In this document: in pieces, positions 1-7,848 of the stretch | Layout of the letters: each line of letters begins with the position of its first letter | Position numbering within the stretch: position 1 is the stretch's first letter | Assembly (NCBI GenBank): GCA_009379825.1 | Contig: WHTA01000038.1 | Coordinates: 1-49,684 of the forward strand | Source of the DNA: Streptosporangiales bacterium | Lineage (GTDB): Bacteria; Actinomycetota; Actinomycetes; Streptosporangiales; WHST01 | Length of the DNA stretch: 49,684 bases | Direction: 5' to 3' | Translations under genes and position numbers: made by a program | Notes under the pieces: model-generated | Databases searched by the model: none | What the model saw: the letters and a program-made list of their open reading frames with translations, nothing else | What the model was told of the DNA's origin: nothing

Positions 1-61
1 CCACGTGATCGTCGACCACCACATACAGTGCTGTCAGGAGGGTGTTCAGTTCTTTGGTCAC
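1..61 (-). CDS. IS982-like transposase, 5' end only (cut by window edge)
   Basis: Twenty codons are visible on the minus strand from a GTG at 59-61: VTKELNTLLTALYVVVDDHV. This resembles the conserved N terminus of IS982-family transposases of actinobacteria, which begin with a similar L-x-TLxTALYV-x-xDD pattern. The rest lies beyond the left edge. The insertion sequence end must lie between this start and the truncated transporter gene at 135-341, so the element probably caused that truncation. The assignment rests on a short N terminus recalled from family knowledge. The catalytic DDE residues are not in view. Confidence 0.6.
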   Translation of the reverse strand, partial: MTKELNTLLTALYVVVDDHV

Positions 62-83
62 ACATCGATCTTGAACACCCTCC
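37..83 (-). promoter_or_regulatory. Inverted repeat spanning the transposase translation start
   Basis: GGAGGGTGTTCA at 37-48 is perfectly repeated in inverse at 72-83 (TGAACACCCTCC) with a 23-base loop. In the transposase mRNA the upstream arm begins with GGAGGG, a ribosome-binding-site-like sequence, and the downstream arm lies inside codons 5-9. The GTG start is in the loop. Such a hairpin would hide the ribosome site, as known for IS10 and IS50, where it blocks transposase translation from read-through transcripts. The repeat is seen directly; the function is inferred. Confidence 0.5.
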
Positions 84-134
84 GCCCCACGTCTCCGCAG
101 CCGCGCCGACCACACCCTTCAAGGAATCACTCAT

Positions 135-341
135 CTAGATGATCGCGTAGCTGAATATTGCTCCTCCACGGGCGGAGAAGATCATCTCTCCGGAGCCGAT
201 CGTGATCGACGCTACGATGGCCCCGGGGCCGAAGACGCGCAGTGCGCCCACGAGACCGAAACGTCGGGTGGCGACGGCGGGATCAGGCTCCGGATAGTCG
301 ACGGGCGCGTCCGGCACATCGGAAACTGCGTTGTTCCCCAT
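135..341 (-). pseudogene. N-terminal fragment of Nramp-type transporter
   Basis: From ATG at 341 the frame encodes about 68 residues ending in ...RGGAIFSYAII-stop. The segment GPGAIVASITIGSGEMIFSA resembles the first membrane helix of Nramp/MntH-like transporters, which normally run about 400 residues or more. The homology stops abruptly next to the IS982-like element, so the gene is truncated rather than short. It lies 22 bp downstream of the rpiB-like gene on the same strand and was probably co-transcribed with it. An upstream AGAAGG supports the start. Confidence 0.6.
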
Positions 342-363
342 GGAGTGGGCCCTTCTATGCCAT

Positions 364-832
364 CTACCCCGTCGCACGCACCTCGGCCGCTGCCTGCTGC
401 TCCATCTCGCTGAGCTTGGCGACCCGACGACGGAACTGCTCCTCGGTGCTGAACCGGGCGTTCAGGAAGGCCCGGATGACTTCCTCGGCGATGACCGGCC
501 CGACGATCCACGCGCCGAGGCAGAGTACGTTGACGTCGTCGTGCTCTACCGCCTGCCGCGCCGAGTACATGTCGTGGCATACGGCCGCACGAATTCCTGG
601 GACCTTGTTCGCGGCGATGGCGGCACCGACCCCCGTGCCGCAGAGCATCAGCCCACGGTCTGCGTCGCCCGCCCGAACCGTGCCGCAGACGGCCGCCGCG
701 ATGTCCGTAGTCGACGGGCTGCTCGGTATGCGTTCCGTGGTCCAGCACCTCGGCGCCCACGTTGTCGAGCAGCTCCTGCACGTGCGGCTTCAGCGACAGC
801 CCACAGTGGTCGTTGCCGAGCGCGATCCGCAT
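364..832 (-). pseudogene. rpiB: RpiB/LacAB sugar-phosphate isomerase, frameshifted
   Basis: Ribose-5-phosphate isomerase B-type enzymes interconvert aldose and ketose phosphates in the cytosol. The N-terminal part (MRIALGNDHCGLSLK, then HGTHTEQPVDY) is in one frame. The rest (DIAAAVCGTV, LMLCGTGVGAAIAANK, CHDMYSARQAVEHDDVNVLCLG) follows in another, with the switch near position 706, where VDY should continue to PDIA. Two bases appear to be missing. Apart from this, the length (about 155 residues) and the CGTG motif fit the family. It could be a real pseudogene or a sequence error. Together with the downstream transporter remnant it may have formed a sugar or polyol uptake and use operon. Confidence 0.75.
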
Positions 833-960
833 CTCCCGCCCTTCCCTCGACCGTCACGACAGCGCAAGAATGATCGAGATCCGCTCGACCAGTCAACCCC
901 GGATACTTACCGCCTGAGCGGCAAACTATGTCGCAGCCGATGCGTAGAACGGAGGGGACG

Positions 961-1323
961 ATGCCACGCACGCCGGCCGTCGAGGTCCGGCGCGTCTACG
1001 ACGAGCCGGCAGACACCGACGGCGCCCGCGTTCTCGTCGACCGGGTGTGGCCGCGCGGGCTGAGCAAGCAGCGCGCTGCACTGGACCGTTGGTGCAAGGC
1101 GGTGGCACCGACCACCGAGCTGCGCAAGTGGTACGGACACGACCCGGACCGCACGGCTGAGTTCGCGCGGCGGTACCGCGCGGAGCTCGACGACCCGGAG
1201 CGCGCTGCCGCCCTCGACGAGCTGCGCGCGCTCGCCCGGCGTCGGCGGGTCACCCTCCTCACCGCGACGAAGGACGTAGAGCGCAGCCACGCCGCCGTGC
1301 TGGCCGAGCTGCTCGACGGGTAG
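961..1323 (+). CDS. DUF488 family protein (YeaO-like)
   Basis: 120-residue protein with the DUF488 signature: VRRVYDEPADTDGARVLVDR at the start, then WPRGLSK, a KWYGHDPDR segment and the C-terminal VTLLTATKDVERSHAAVL. Homologues are small cytosolic proteins of unknown biochemical role, around 115-125 residues, so this copy is full length. The ATG at 961 is preceded by GGAGGGG at a good distance, preferred over the upstream in-frame start at 928. It stops 6 bp before the convergent methyltransferase gene, with no clear terminator between. Confidence 0.85.
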   Translation: MPRTPAVEVRRVYDEPADTDGARVLVDRVWPRGLSKQRAALDRWCKAVAPTTELRKWYGHDPDRTAEFARRYRAELDDPERAAALDELRALARRRRVTLLTATKDVERSHAAVLAELLDG

Positions 1324-1329
1324 GACGCG

Positions 1330-2267
1330 CTACCGCAGGTTGGCCGCGCTGATCGCGGCGACGTGCGGGTGGTCGGTCCCGCAGCAGCCGCCGAGCACCG
1401 TCAACCGCGGCAGCGTGTGGCGCAGCTTCTGGTAGTCGGACGCAAGCTCGTCCGGGTCGCCGGCGTCGAGCTCCTCGGCCGCGTCCAGCTCGACGTGGCT
1501 GAGCTTGGACGCATTGGCCCGGACACCGTGCAGCCGCTCCGCCCACGGCGCGTCGGGTGCGCGCAGTTGACCATGTAGTAGGCCGGGTAGCCCTCGGTGT
1601 CGCGGTCCACGGCAGTGATGGCGGCGCCCAGCGTCTCGCCGCTCGGGAGCGTACCGTCGATCTCCACCGTGAAAGAGATGACCACGGGCACCCCCAGCTC
1701 CACCGCCGCGTCGACGATCCCGGTCGCCTCGGCGACGTTCGTCATGGTGATCGCCGTGACGAGGTCGGCGGTGGAGTCGGCGAAGCACTCGATCTGCGGC
1801 GCGTGGTAGGCGCGCGCCTCCGCACGGGTCATCAACGTCTCGGGCGCGTAGCCGTCACCCCGCGGGCCGACACAACCGCTGATCACGACCGGCGTTGGTG
1901 CGGTCTCGTACCGGCGCCGTACGTCGAGGAGGAGGTCCACTGCGTCGCGGTTGGCGCGCGCGAGCTGCGCGGCGTCGTACCCGCGACGGGCACCCCAGTC
2001 GGGGCTGGCCCGCCAGGTCGCCGTCTCCAGCACGATGCCTACGCCGTCGCGGTTGGCGATGTCGGCGTAGCGGTCGAAGTAACGCACCAACGCCGCGCGG
2101 CCGGCCGGGTCGGCCAGCAGCGTGAACGCGGCGAAGTCGGGCAGGTCGAGGCCGTCGGCGAAGATGAGCGTGGTCTCGATCCCGCCGTCGGCCAGGAACA
2201 TGTCGGCCTCGAGCTGCGGCCACCGGTGGCGGTAGATCGACGTGGGCCGGCTCATCTGCGTCCCCAT
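1330..2267 (-). pseudogene. Homocysteine S-methyltransferase, disrupted by deletion/frameshift
   Basis: MmuM-type enzymes move a methyl group from S-methylmethionine or a related donor to homocysteine, using zinc held by three cysteines. The N-terminal two thirds is in one frame (FLADGGIETTLIF, GIVLETATWRASPDWG, PVVISGCVGPRGDGY) up to YYMVNCAHPT. From APWAERLHGVRANASKLSHV the homology continues in another frame to the zinc motif GGCCGTDHPHV. The junction is near 1553. Because the spacer after NCAHP usually includes several more residues, a short deletion is more likely than a one-base slip. The start is ATG 2267 or, with a better GGGGAC ribosome site, ATG 2255. Confidence 0.8.
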
Positions 2268-2355
2268 TCTTCGGCACGAGCTTCACCGCCGACGTTTCCT
2301 TGGCACGCCCTCAGCCACCAGGGACATGCCCCTGACAGTGCCCCGACAAGGTGAC

Positions 2356-3182
2356 CTACAGGGCAGCACGCACGGTGGCCGCAAACTCGTAGTCGCGGCG
2401 GGTGTCGGTGTCGGTCGGTGCGAGGATCACGCGTTCCGCCCCGGCCGCCGCGTAGGCCGCCAACTGTGCAGCCGTGCGCGCCGGGTCGCCGTCAGGCACG
2501 GCGACGACGGTGGCCTGCGGAGCCGGCCGCCCGTGCTCGCCGGCGAGGTCGGCGAGCTCACCGAGCCCCGCGGACAGCTCCTCGGGGGACGGTGCGAGCG
2601 ATATCCAGCCGTCTCCGTACCTGGCGGCGCGCCGGCGCGCGCGTACGCCGTTGCCCGCCACGAACACCGGCGGCAAGGTGGCGCCGGGGCCGAGACGCGT
2701 CTCGGTGCCGTCCGGAAGGTGACCGGCTCGCCACGCACGAGGCCGGGCAGCACGTGCAACGCTTCGTCCGTACGCGTGCCGCGGCCCTCGAACGGTACGC
2801 CCGCCGCACGCCAGCCCGCGTCCCCGTGCGCCGGGTTCCCGGTGCCGACGCCGAGCAGCAACCGGTCGCCGGAGACGTACTGCAACGTACTGATCTGCTT
2901 CGCCGCCCACGCGACCGGCCGCAGCGCCAGGATCAGCACGTTGAACCCGACGAGGATGTGTTCGGTCGCGGCTGCGGCGGACGCCAGCACCACGGTGCTG
3001 TCGAGTATCGGCGCGCTCGCCACCAGATGGTCGGTGGACCACACGGACTTCAGCCCCAGCTCCTCGGCGAAGCGTGCGCTTTCCGTGACGTCCCCGAGGA
3101 TATGGCGACTCGGGTCCGGGGTGGAGGTCGGCAGGATGACTCCGATGTCGAGCATGCTCATGACAACCCGCGCGTCCGGCAC
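2356..3182 (-). pseudogene. LLM-class flavin/F420-dependent oxidoreductase, frameshifted
   Basis: Luciferase-like monooxygenase fold of the F420-dependent type. Recognisable parts are LDIGVILPTSTPDP, FAEELGLKSVWSTDHLV, LLLGVGTGNPAHG and, after a shift near 2718, PPVFVAGNG and AARYGDGWISLAPSPEE. The N-terminal frame runs into GEPVTFR; restoring one C gives GEPVTLPDGTETRLGPGA and a continuous protein of about 275 residues, the normal length. A GTG at 3182 with an upstream GGGGA is the likely start; ATG 3161 is possible. The substrate cannot be told. The neighbours do not form an obvious operon. Confidence 0.8.
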
Positions 3183-3203
3183 CGTGTTCCCCGGAATCTC
3201 GGG

Positions 3204-4274
3204 TCACCCGGTGGCCGGGTACCGCTTCGGCAGCTCGAACCCACGTTCGGTCAGCACGGCGCGCAGCCGGTCCGGGTAGTCGGTGATGATGCCGTCGACA
3301 CCGTCGTCGATGAGCTTGTGCATGGTGGCGGGATCGTCGACGGTCCACGGCACGACCTCGATGCCGGCGTGGTGCGCGTCGCGCACCATCCGCTTGGTGG
3401 TGTACGGCTCGTAGTCGGGATCACCTACCTCGCCGTCCTGCGGGTTGCCGTGCACCGGCGAGAGCCCGCCCGCGCCGAAGGAGTCGACGGCAGCGACCAG
3501 ATCGCCGTCGAAGTCGTCGATGTCGATACCGCCCAGCCACGGCGACGCGCCGGGTTGGCCGGGCTGCAGGAACTGGTCGCCGTTGGTCAGCGCGACGATC
3601 GGCAGCTGAGGCGCGACCGCACGCATCCGCATCAGCGCGCCCCAGTCGAAGCTCTGGATCATCACCCGGTCGGCCAGTCCGGACTCGCCCACCAGCCGGG
3701 AGACGATCTGCACGAACTCCTCGCGCGGAGCGGTCTCCTCGGGTGCGCCAGCCTCGACCTTGGTCTCGATGTTCAGCCACACCTTGTCGGCGTGGCGCTC
3801 CTCGACCAGGTCGAAGACCTCGGTGAGCAACGGCATCCGCGCACCCGGGCTCGGCCGCTGGCCCGGGTGCTGCGGCAGCGTCTTCGTCCCGCAGTCCAGG
3901 GTGCGCACCTGCGCCAGGCTCAGGTTCACGACGTACTTGCCGACGTACGGATACTCCGGGTCCCCGGGGAACGCAGGGGCGGTGTCGGTGCACTTCGCGC
4001 CGGAGACCTGCCGGTCGTGCGTGACGACGGCGCGGTGGTCCTCGGTGATCTGCACGTCGAGCTCGAGGGTGCTCACGCCGACCTCGAGGGCGTTGCCGAA
4101 CGACGCCAGCGTGCTCTCCACCACCAGGCCGAGCCCACCGCGGTGGGCCTGCAGGTCGAAGTCGTCCGGGCCGAGCCCGTCGTCGGGTGGTGCCGCGTGC
4201 GCCGGCGACGCGACTAGGAGGAGGAGGAGGAGGAGGAGGAGGGCGCTGCAGACGGCGGCCAGCACAGGGCGCAC
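3204..4274 (-). CDS. Secreted glycerophosphodiester phosphodiesterase
   Basis: 356 residues. GDPD enzymes hydrolyse glycerophosphodiesters to glycerol-3-phosphate and an alcohol. The catalytic pair is visible as QAHRGG (about residue 43) and later STLELDVQITED with VTHD, followed by WLNIETK, VMIQSFDW and PWTVDDPATMHKLIDDGVDGIITDYPD, the usual C-terminal GDPD signature. An N-terminal signal peptide with a run of nine leucines ends at PAHA-A, so the enzyme is exported. The start is GTG 4274, preceded by AAGGTGA. The signal peptide core is encoded by a nine-unit trinucleotide repeat. The gene lies alone, 103 bp from the ArsR gene on the same strand. Confidence 0.9.
   Translation of the reverse strand: MRPVLAAVCSALLLLLLLLLVASPAHAAPPDDGLGPDDFDLQAHRGGLGLVVESTLASFGNALEVGVSTLELDVQITEDHRAVVTHDRQVSGAKCTDTAPAFPGDPEYPYVGKYVVNLSLAQVRTLDCGTKTLPQHPGQRPSPGARMPLLTEVFDLVEERHADKVWLNIETKVEAGAPEETAPREEFVQIVSRLVGESGLADRVMIQSFDWGALMRMRAVAPQLPIVALTNGDQFLQPGQPGASPWLGGIDIDDFDGDLVAAVDSFGAGGLSPVHGNPQDGEVGDPDYEPYTTKRMVRDAHHAGIEVVPWTVDDPATMHKLIDDGVDGIITDYPDRLRAVLTERGFELPKRYPATG
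4216..4242 (-). repeat. Nine-copy AGG/CCT trinucleotide repeat inside a signal peptide
   Basis: Nine tandem AGG units on the plus strand (CCT on the coding strand) encode most of the leucine core of the GDPD signal peptide. Slippage would change the hydrophobic core by whole residues without breaking the frame. Confidence 0.85.
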
Positions 4275-4377
4275 GGTGTCTCACCTTCGGCGTGGAACGG
4301 GACTGGTACGACGACGAGCCTGCGCCATCGACCTGAAAGCCGACCACGTCGACGGTGACCAACCGGCGACGAGTCGG

Positions 4378-4728
4378 TTAACCGCGGGCCGTGGTGCGGA
4401 GTCCGACGTGCCCGCCGACGTCGTCGCCGTGCGCCGCGTCGAGCACCGACTCGAGCAAGCCGGGGAACCGGGTCTCCAGGTCGTCGCGGCGGAGGGTGAC
4501 GTAGCAGCGGGTGCCTTCCTGACGGGTCCGGGTCAGGCCGGCATCGCGCAGCATCCGCAGGTGGTGGCTCAGCGTCGACTTCGTCACCGGCGTACGCAGC
4601 TCGCCCCAGCCACGTTCCTCGCCGTCCGACAGCAACCGGACCAACCCCACCCGGAGCGGATCACTGAGGGCCGCCAGCACGTCGGTCAGCCGGATCTCCC
4701 CCACGTCCGGGTGGTACGCCTCTCGCAT
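4378..4728 (-). CDS. ArsR-family transcriptional regulator
   Basis: 116-residue winged helix protein. The DNA-binding part reads LTDVLAALSDPLRVGLVRLL, then a recognition region KSTLSHHLRMLRDAGLTRTR followed by the wing QEGTRCYVTLRRDDLETRFPGLL. No metal-binding CxC motif is present, so it is probably not a metal sensor but one of the ArsR members common beside oxidoreductases. It is transcribed divergently from the SDR gene, with an almost perfect palindrome 15 bp upstream of its start. That arrangement is typical of a repressor controlling itself and its partner gene. Confidence 0.88.
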   Translation of the reverse strand: MREAYHPDVGEIRLTDVLAALSDPLRVGLVRLLSDGEERGWGELRTPVTKSTLSHHLRMLRDAGLTRTRQEGTRCYVTLRRDDLETRFPGLLESVLDAAHGDDVGGHVGLRTTARG

Positions 4729-4742
4729 GCCGGCAATGCTAC

Positions 4743-4773
4743 CTTGTTTGATGTTTCACGAACATCGAACAAG
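4743..4773. promoter_or_regulatory. ArsR-type operator palindrome
   Basis: CTTGTTTGATGTT at 4743-4755 and AACATCGAACAAG at 4761-4773 form 13-bp arms with one mismatch around a 5-bp centre. The site lies between the ArsR start (4728) and the SDR start (4783), ending just before the SDR ribosome site GGGAGG. Binding there would block both promoters or translation initiation regions. The palindrome is seen directly; the binding protein is inferred. Confidence 0.75.
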
Positions 4774-4782
4774 GGAGGCGCG

Positions 4783-5529
4783 ATGCCGCACAGCGACCGA
4801 GTCGCCATTGTCACCGGCGCCGGCTCCGGCATCGGCCGTGCGACGGCGTTGGCGTTCGCCGCGGCCGGTGCACGCGTCCTCGGGGTCGGCCGGCGCCGCG
4901 ACGCCCTGGCCGCCGTCGCGGGGGCCGACGGACGCATCGCCACCCTGCCCGCCGACCTCCGCGCGGACGGCGCACACCAGGCGGTCGTCGACGCGGCCGT
5001 CGACCGATGGGGCCGCGTCGACACCGTGGTCAACAACGCCGGCGCCACCGCGCTGATGCCGCTGAGCGAGGCGACGGCGGCACGCATCGCGGACCTGTTC
5101 TCCCTCAACGTCACCGCCCCGAGCCTGCTCGCCCGGGCGGCGCTGCCGCACCTCCGCCGCACCCGGGGCTCGATCGTCAACGTCTCGAGCACCTACGGGC
5201 ACCGGCCGATCCCCGGCGCCGCGCACTACGCCGCGTCCAAGGCGGCCCTGGAACACCTCACCCGCAGCTGGGCGCTGGAGCTCGCGGCGGACCACGTCCG
5301 GGTCAACGCCGTCGCCCCCGGCCCGACGGCGAGCGAGGCGCTCGCCGCAGCCGGCCTGCCGCCCGACGCCGTCGCGGCCATCGAGCAGGACGAGACCGCC
5401 CGCATCCCGCTCGGCCGCCGCGGCGAACCCGCGGAGATCGCCCGGTGGATCCTGCATCTCGCCGACCCGGCGGCCGACTGGCTCACCGGCCAGGTGCTCA
5501 CCGTCGACGGCGGGCTGGAACTGACCTGA
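4783..5529 (+). CDS. Short-chain dehydrogenase/reductase
   Basis: 248-residue classical SDR. The NAD(P) site is TGAGSGIG near residue 11, the structural motif NNAG follows near residue 85, then the catalytic Ser in IVNVSSTYG and Tyr/Lys in YAASKAALEHLTRSW. The C terminus ends in LTGQVLTVDGGLELT, as in FabG-like enzymes. The ATG at 4783 has GGGAGG upstream. It is probably repressed by the divergent ArsR protein, suggesting an inducible reductase for a small carbonyl or hydroxyl compound. The substrate is unknown. It converges with the beta-propeller gene 7 bp downstream. Confidence 0.92.
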   Translation: MPHSDRVAIVTGAGSGIGRATALAFAAAGARVLGVGRRRDALAAVAGADGRIATLPADLRADGAHQAVVDAAVDRWGRVDTVVNNAGATALMPLSEATAARIADLFSLNVTAPSLLARAALPHLRRTRGSIVNVSSTYGHRPIPGAAHYAASKAALEHLTRSWALELAADHVRVNAVAPGPTASEALAAAGLPPDAVAAIEQDETARIPLGRRGEPAEIARWILHLADPAADWLTGQVLTVDGGLELT

Positions 5530-5536
5530 CCGCGGG

Positions 5537-6745
5537 TCAGCTCGCCGCGAGCAGCAGGTCGTCGCCGCTGGGGAACAGCAGGCCACGACCGGTGTCCACG
5601 TCCAGGTCGACGGTGCCGTACGAGACGTCCGCGACGGACACCTCGGTGTCGTCGTAGGCGTAGCGCGGGACGTCGAGGTACTCGGTGAGGTCGATGTCCG
5701 TACGCGACCGCTCCTGGCCGGTCGCCGCGTCGTAGACCAGCAACCTGCGCTGTGTCGCCGTCGTCGTCCTGACCGTGTAGAGCAGGTCGCCGGCGAGGTA
5801 GGCGCCGGACCACGATCCGCCGCGACCGCGCCTGATGGTCCACGCCAACTCGTCCGCGGCGAGGTCCCAGCCGGCGAGCACGACGCTGCGCGTGCCGACG
5901 CCGCCGTCGTAGCTGACCAACGTGTCCCGGGTGCCGGCGACGAACGTGCCGGCGGGCGCACGCACGCTGCCGAGCCGCTCGCCCCGCGCGGCGGAGTGCA
6001 ACACGGCGGTGCCGTCGCCGCGGGCCAAGGCGACGCGTTCGTCGTCGACGGGGACGACGGCGGTGCGGCCCGCACCCCACGGCCCCCACCGCACGGCGCC
6101 GCGCCGGGTGTCGAGCGCGACCGCGCCACAGCTCATGCGCAGGACGAGGATGTGCCCCGCCCGCGCGTCGTGGCGTGCATCGGCGCCTGACCGGCACCCG
6201 CGCGGCAGGTCGGCTGCCCATTTCTCCTCCCCGGTCGCCGCGGCGAACGCCCGCGCCTCACCACTGCGCACCACGAGGACGACGTCGCCGGCGAGCCGCA
6301 GCCCCATCTCGCCAGCACCGTCGGCCAGCATCCGGTGCCAGACGACCTCGGCCGCCCGCGGGTCGAAGGCCGCGAGCAGCCCGTCGGCCCACCGCACGTA
6401 GAGCGCGCCACCGGTCTCCTGCACCTCACGCACCTGTACGTCGGGGCGCGCGTAGCTCCAGAAGCGCTCGCCCGACCGCAGGTCGTACGCGGTCACCGTG
6501 TCCGAGGTGCGCGCCGTGTTGCCGACCACGACCCGCAGGCCGTCGACCACCACGTCGGTGTCGCCGCGGGCGACCACCCGTGACGGGTGCACCGGTGAGC
6601 CGCCGCCGACCGCTTCGGGGTACGGCCCGCGCCCGCTGCGGATCCGTTCGCCGTAGTCCGGCCACAGCACGACTGCGCTGACACCGGCGGCGGCAGCCAC
6701 CACCAGCGCGGCTGCCGCCGCGAGCACAACGCGTCGCCGAGGCAT
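5537..6745 (-). CDS. Membrane-anchored PQQ-like beta-propeller protein
   Basis: 402 residues. An N-terminal segment, VVLAAAAALVVAAAAGVSAVVLW written here in part as ALVVAAAAGVSAVVLW, forms a signal anchor after MPRRR. The rest is made of repeated blades with the PQQ-like pattern of a strand, A-x-D-x-x-x-G and a Trp: YDLRSGERFWSYAR, FDPRAAEVVWHRM, FAAATGEEKWAADL, LDTRRGAVRWGPW, YDAATGQERSRT. Such proteins act outside the membrane as binding scaffolds; no quinoprotein active-site residues were recognised. It starts 11 bp after the XdhC-like gene on the same strand and is probably co-transcribed with it. Confidence 0.82.
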   Translation of the reverse strand: MPRRRVVLAAAAALVVAAAAGVSAVVLWPDYGERIRSGRGPYPEAVGGGSPVHPSRVVARGDTDVVVDGLRVVVGNTARTSDTVTAYDLRSGERFWSYARPDVQVREVQETGGALYVRWADGLLAAFDPRAAEVVWHRMLADGAGEMGLRLAGDVVLVVRSGEARAFAAATGEEKWAADLPRGCRSGADARHDARAGHILVLRMSCGAVALDTRRGAVRWGPWGAGRTAVVPVDDERVALARGDGTAVLHSAARGERLGSVRAPAGTFVAGTRDTLVSYDGGVGTRSVVLAGWDLAADELAWTIRRGRGGSWSGAYLAGDLLYTVRTTTATQRRLLVYDAATGQERSRTDIDLTEYLDVPRYAYDDTEVSVADVSYGTVDLDVDTGRGLLFPSGDDLLLAAS

Positions 6746-6756
6746 CGGCGTCGACC

Positions 6757-7770
6757 TCAGGAGCCGCTGCCGATGCGGCCGTCCGTGGCCGCCAGTGGCC
6801 GGGCCGCTCGCCCGGACTGCGCGGCGACGACCTCGGCGCAGATGCTCACCGCGGTCTCCGCCGGGGAGCGTGCGCCGATGTCCAGGCCCACCGGCGCGTG
6901 CATCGCGGCGAGGTCGGCTTCGGTCATCCCGGCGGCGAGCAGCCGCTCCCGGCGCGCCGCCTGTGTACGGCGGGAGCCGAGCGCACCGAGGAAGCCGCGG
7001 CCGTGGCGCAGCCCGTCGACGAGCAGGGCGTCGAACTCGGGCGCGTGGTCGAGCAGCACGAGCACGTCAGCGTGCGTGAACCCGGCGACGGCGGCACCTG
7101 CCTCGGCCAGTGCCGTGACGCTGCGGGCGCGCCAGCCGAGCAGCTCGGCCTGGGCGGCGAGGGCGTCGCCGATGGCGCCGGTGCCCACCACGAGCAGCGT
7201 CGGCACGGGGATCCAGAGGTCGAGCAGCACCTCGAGGTCCGCGACCTGGAGCCGCTCGGTAGCCGTGGCGCCGCGCCGCAGCAGCCGACCCGCGGCGTCG
7301 ACGGCGGCGTCGTCGGCCGCCTGGTCACCGAGGGTGCCCTGGCGCTGCACCTCAGGCGTCCACGTCACGACCAGCTGGCTGGCGCCGTCGACGGTCGCCA
7401 CCAGCGAGACCGGGTGACCGGTGGCCAGGGCGTCGCCCAGCGCCGCGGCCTCGCCGGCGGGCAGCGGATGGGCGAGCAGCCGCGCGTGCCCCGCGCACAC
7501 CAGGCCCGCGTCCAGCGCGGCCCGCTCGGCCACCTGGGCGTCCACCGCCTGTGCCTGGTCGACCGCGGACGCGGCCAACGGGCGGGCGACGTCGTCGACC
7601 ACGCCGGCGAGCAGGGTGCCCGCGACGTCGCCGTCCGCCGTGCCGGCCAGCACCTGACCGGGCGCGACCGTGCCGAACCCGTGCCGGTCGAGCAGCCGCA
7701 CCACACCTACGCCGCCACCGGCCCACCGCCGGATCGCCGTGCCGAGCTCGCGCGGGAAGTCATCGTCCAT
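6757..7770 (-). CDS. XdhC/CoxI family protein
   Basis: 337 residues. XdhC-type proteins bind molybdenum cofactor and help sulfurate and insert it into xanthine dehydrogenase or CO-dehydrogenase-like enzymes. The N-terminal domain has VGVVRLLDRHGFGTVAPGQ; the C-terminal Rossmann-like domain has LLVVGTGAIGDALAAQAELLGW, LLDHAPEFDALLVDGL, FLGALGSRRTQAARRERL and APVGLDIGARSPAETAVSI. These are the standard family motifs and the length is normal. No molybdenum hydroxylase genes are in the window, so its client lies elsewhere. The start lies 27 bp from the iron box shared with the divergent permease gene. Confidence 0.88.
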   Translation of the reverse strand: MDDDFPRELGTAIRRWAGGGVGVVRLLDRHGFGTVAPGQVLAGTADGDVAGTLLAGVVDDVARPLAASAVDQAQAVDAQVAERAALDAGLVCAGHARLLAHPLPAGEAAALGDALATGHPVSLVATVDGASQLVVTWTPEVQRQGTLGDQAADDAAVDAAGRLLRRGATATERLQVADLEVLLDLWIPVPTLLVVGTGAIGDALAAQAELLGWRARSVTALAEAGAAVAGFTHADVLVLLDHAPEFDALLVDGLRHGRGFLGALGSRRTQAARRERLLAAGMTEADLAAMHAPVGLDIGARSPAETAVSICAEVVAAQSGRAARPLAATDGRIGSGS

Positions 7771-7796
7771 GCGGTGAGGGTAACCCGCACCGCCAT

Positions 7797-7815
7797 GGGT
7801 TAGGCTTACCTAACT
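7797..7815. promoter_or_regulatory. IdeR/DmdR-type iron box upstream of siderophore permeases
   Basis: The segment contains TTAGGCTTACCTAA at 7800-7813, a palindromic match to the actinobacterial iron box recognised by IdeR/DmdR1 with Fe2+. It lies 34 bp before the GTG of the first permease gene and 27 bp upstream of the divergent XdhC gene. It should repress iron uptake when iron is plentiful. A second box of the same type lies before the binding protein gene at 11771-11789. Confidence 0.88.
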
Positions 7816-7848
7816 CATGGCGGCATCGGACGGGTGCAAGGAGCGCCG

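Noticed and set aside
7834-7848. Upstream GTG 7834 as start of the first siderophore permease
   Set aside because: AAGGAG lies just after it and five bases before GTG 7849, which gives the better ribosome site.
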